Shown here: in pieces, positions 62,881 through 64,000 of the stretch
Layout: every line of letters starts with the position of its first letter
Numbering within the stretch: the first letter of the stretch is position 1
NCBI GenBank assembly: GCA_947184155.2
Contig: CAMXCT020001088.1
Span: forward strand, 1-64,000
Length of the DNA stretch: 64,000 nucleotides
Direction: 5' to 3'
Origin: Cladocopium goreaui
Lineage: Eukaryota; Sar; Dinophyceae; Suessiales; Symbiodiniaceae
The notes under the pieces: generated by a model
What the model was told of the DNA's origin: nothing
The model's input: the letters and a program-made list of their open reading frames with translations, nothing else
The model's database searches: none
Translations under genes and position numbers: made by a program

Positions 62881-63135
62881 GGATTTTAGATGATAACGTG
62901 CTAAGCAAAGTAATACACCACTCCCAAAATCAAAAAAATAAATGGCTTGTATAAACCATGCCCAAAAGGTAGGTTGATTGTTGGGTTTACCACATTACTG
63001 TGGATCTGAACTTGAAACTTAGAAGTGGGATAAGACTTCCAAGTGGATGGCAACAATCTTTGTGCGATCCCCGGCTGAGCCTTAAAATACTTTTTCCACT
63101 TGACAAGTGCGGGCGCTGACTTTGCCTCATGTCAG

Positions 63136-63249
63136 GACAAAGAAGTCATTGTGGACATGACGCAAAGCTTAGATGGTGAAGAAGCAGCCGCAGTGGTCGA
63201 AGATTTGGTGAAGGCTGATGCCATGCAGTGGGACATGAAACTGGTCTGA
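63136..63249 (+). CDS. Candidate terminal exon
   Basis: TTTGCCTCATGTCAG|GAC is a good acceptor; the frame DKEVIVDMTQSLDGEEAAAV then VEDLVKADAMQWDMKLV ends at TGA 63247-63249, 38 codons exactly. It could close the ankyrin-like gene. No domain recognised. Confidence 0.42.
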   Translation, partial: DKEVIVDMTQSLDGEEAAAVVEDLVKADAMQWDMKLV

Positions 63250-63339
63250 AGTATGGTGGCGGTGATACGGCTCCACGCTCGTTTGGGCAGGCATGAAATG
63301 GCGGTTTTGAAAGGAAAGACAGTGTGCAATCATGTATAT

Positions 63340-63455
63340 AAAATATCTATATCATATTCTATATCTACGTTTACATGTACATGTAGATGTATATGCATAT
63401 GTATATGTACATGTATATGTACATGGATATGTATATGTATACATACACTAATACA
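63340..63455 (+). repeat. Microsatellite (ATATGTACATGT)-type
   Basis: Alternating ATGTACATG/ATATGTAT words; gives false Met-Tyr-rich frames on both strands. Confidence 0.85.
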
Positions 63456-64000
63456 CACATATGCACATTTGGATGCTTTTCCATCACTATCCAGTGCGAT
63501 TGCACCCTCCAAACCCTGGTTTTTTTTCCATACCGAGGAACATTTGCAGTCTGGAAGTCTCAGAGTCCACAAGTTGGTTGGGATCTGTTCTGGGCCCATG
63601 CGATGTGAATGGCCGGGCACTGAGGGTCCAGGAAACTTGGGAACCAGATTGCCAAAGCAAAACTGGCCGCAGGAAGTTTCCCATCAACTTGGAGAGGGGA
63701 AGTGGTCATGCCACGAACAAATGGGTTTGTTCGAAAAATAGCATACCCCGATACCCCCAATTTCCAGGTTTCTCATCATCTCGTCCATCAATATGGATAC
63801 CCGAAAGCTATCATGGTCTATCGTTGATCATCATTTTGTCCATTTATTCCATTTTCAACTTGCTACATGGATCAATCATCACGTTGTCGAAAAAAAAACA
63901 GCCAAATTTTCAGAGAATGTCCATCCAATGGTGCAACATTTCCAGCTTTTTTGATCGTTAAACTTACCCCACTGCCATGAAAACGTGCCAAAGGTTGGAC
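63456..64000. other. No gene recognised
   Basis: Intergenic or intronic sequence to the window end; conflicting short frames only. Confidence 0.5.

Noticed and set aside
63330-63620. Met-Tyr and His-Ile rich ORFs
   Set aside because: Translations of the ATATGTAC microsatellite on both strands.
1-64000. tRNA, rRNA genes or CRISPR arrays
   Set aside because: None seen; the 72-bp and satellite repeats have no spacer-repeat structure.

Overview
This window looks like nuclear DNA of a dinoflagellate, most likely a symbiodiniacean or close relative (Suessiales). Evidence: almost everything is mobile DNA of types known from those genomes (a LINE carrying a DNA methyltransferase, Ty1/copia polyproteins, a tyrosine-recombinase retroelement with a methyltransferase-like domain), introner-like elements with short inverted ends, AT-rich satellites, and small scattered exons with some splice signals. 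Nothing looks bacterial, viral or organellar.

Layout. 1-10.9 kb (minus): a large LINE, running off the left edge. In its reading order it has ORF1 (unknown), ORF2 (USP-like peptidase plus DNMT3-like cytosine methyltransferase), ORF3 (Cys/His-rich, unknown), then an APE-type endonuclease and a reverse transcriptase with YVDD. 11.0-11.7 kb: a SINE-like element, a 72-bp tandem repeat and a 100-N assembly gap. 11.7-31.65 kb: a nested insertion site. A minus-strand gene of a helicase-linked family (30189-31649, 20608-21104, 11717-11920) is split by two insertions. One is an 8.7-kb plus-strand retrocopy of the same family (11921-20607), with an SF1 helicase, a 7-base A tract and a 16-bp target duplication. 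The other is a copia element (21105-30188) with 836/837-bp LTRs and 5-bp target duplication GTTCG. Removing both restores one reading frame across each junction. The helicase copy itself holds two 600-bp introner-like repeats between helicase motifs I and II.

31.6-37 kb: a LINE 3' fragment (plus) and a decayed second copia element. 37-39.9 kb: two more SINE-like pieces and one possible small spliced ORF. 39980-47034: a third copia element with 177-bp LTRs and target duplication CAAAT. 47.0-48.6 kb: a satellite of about seven 155-250-bp units with TA microsatellites. 49-64 kb: mostly intron-like DNA with candidate exons on the plus strand (three resemble ankyrin repeats), two inverted-repeat MITE-like elements, and a tyrosine-recombinase retroelement (54860-61125) whose split direct repeats A1 / B1-A2-B2 are visible and which sits inside an (attagatag)n microsatellite.

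How it fits together: the window is a record of retrotransposition into retrotransposed DNA. Two unrelated retroelement classes carry methyltransferase or methyltransferase-like domains, and one also carries a deubiquitinase-like peptidase. These are candidate tools for dealing with host chromatin or protein turnover. Several otherwise good ORFs are broken by single-base shifts, some at homopolymers, so part of the apparent decay may be assembly error. All identifications are by eye; no database search was possible.
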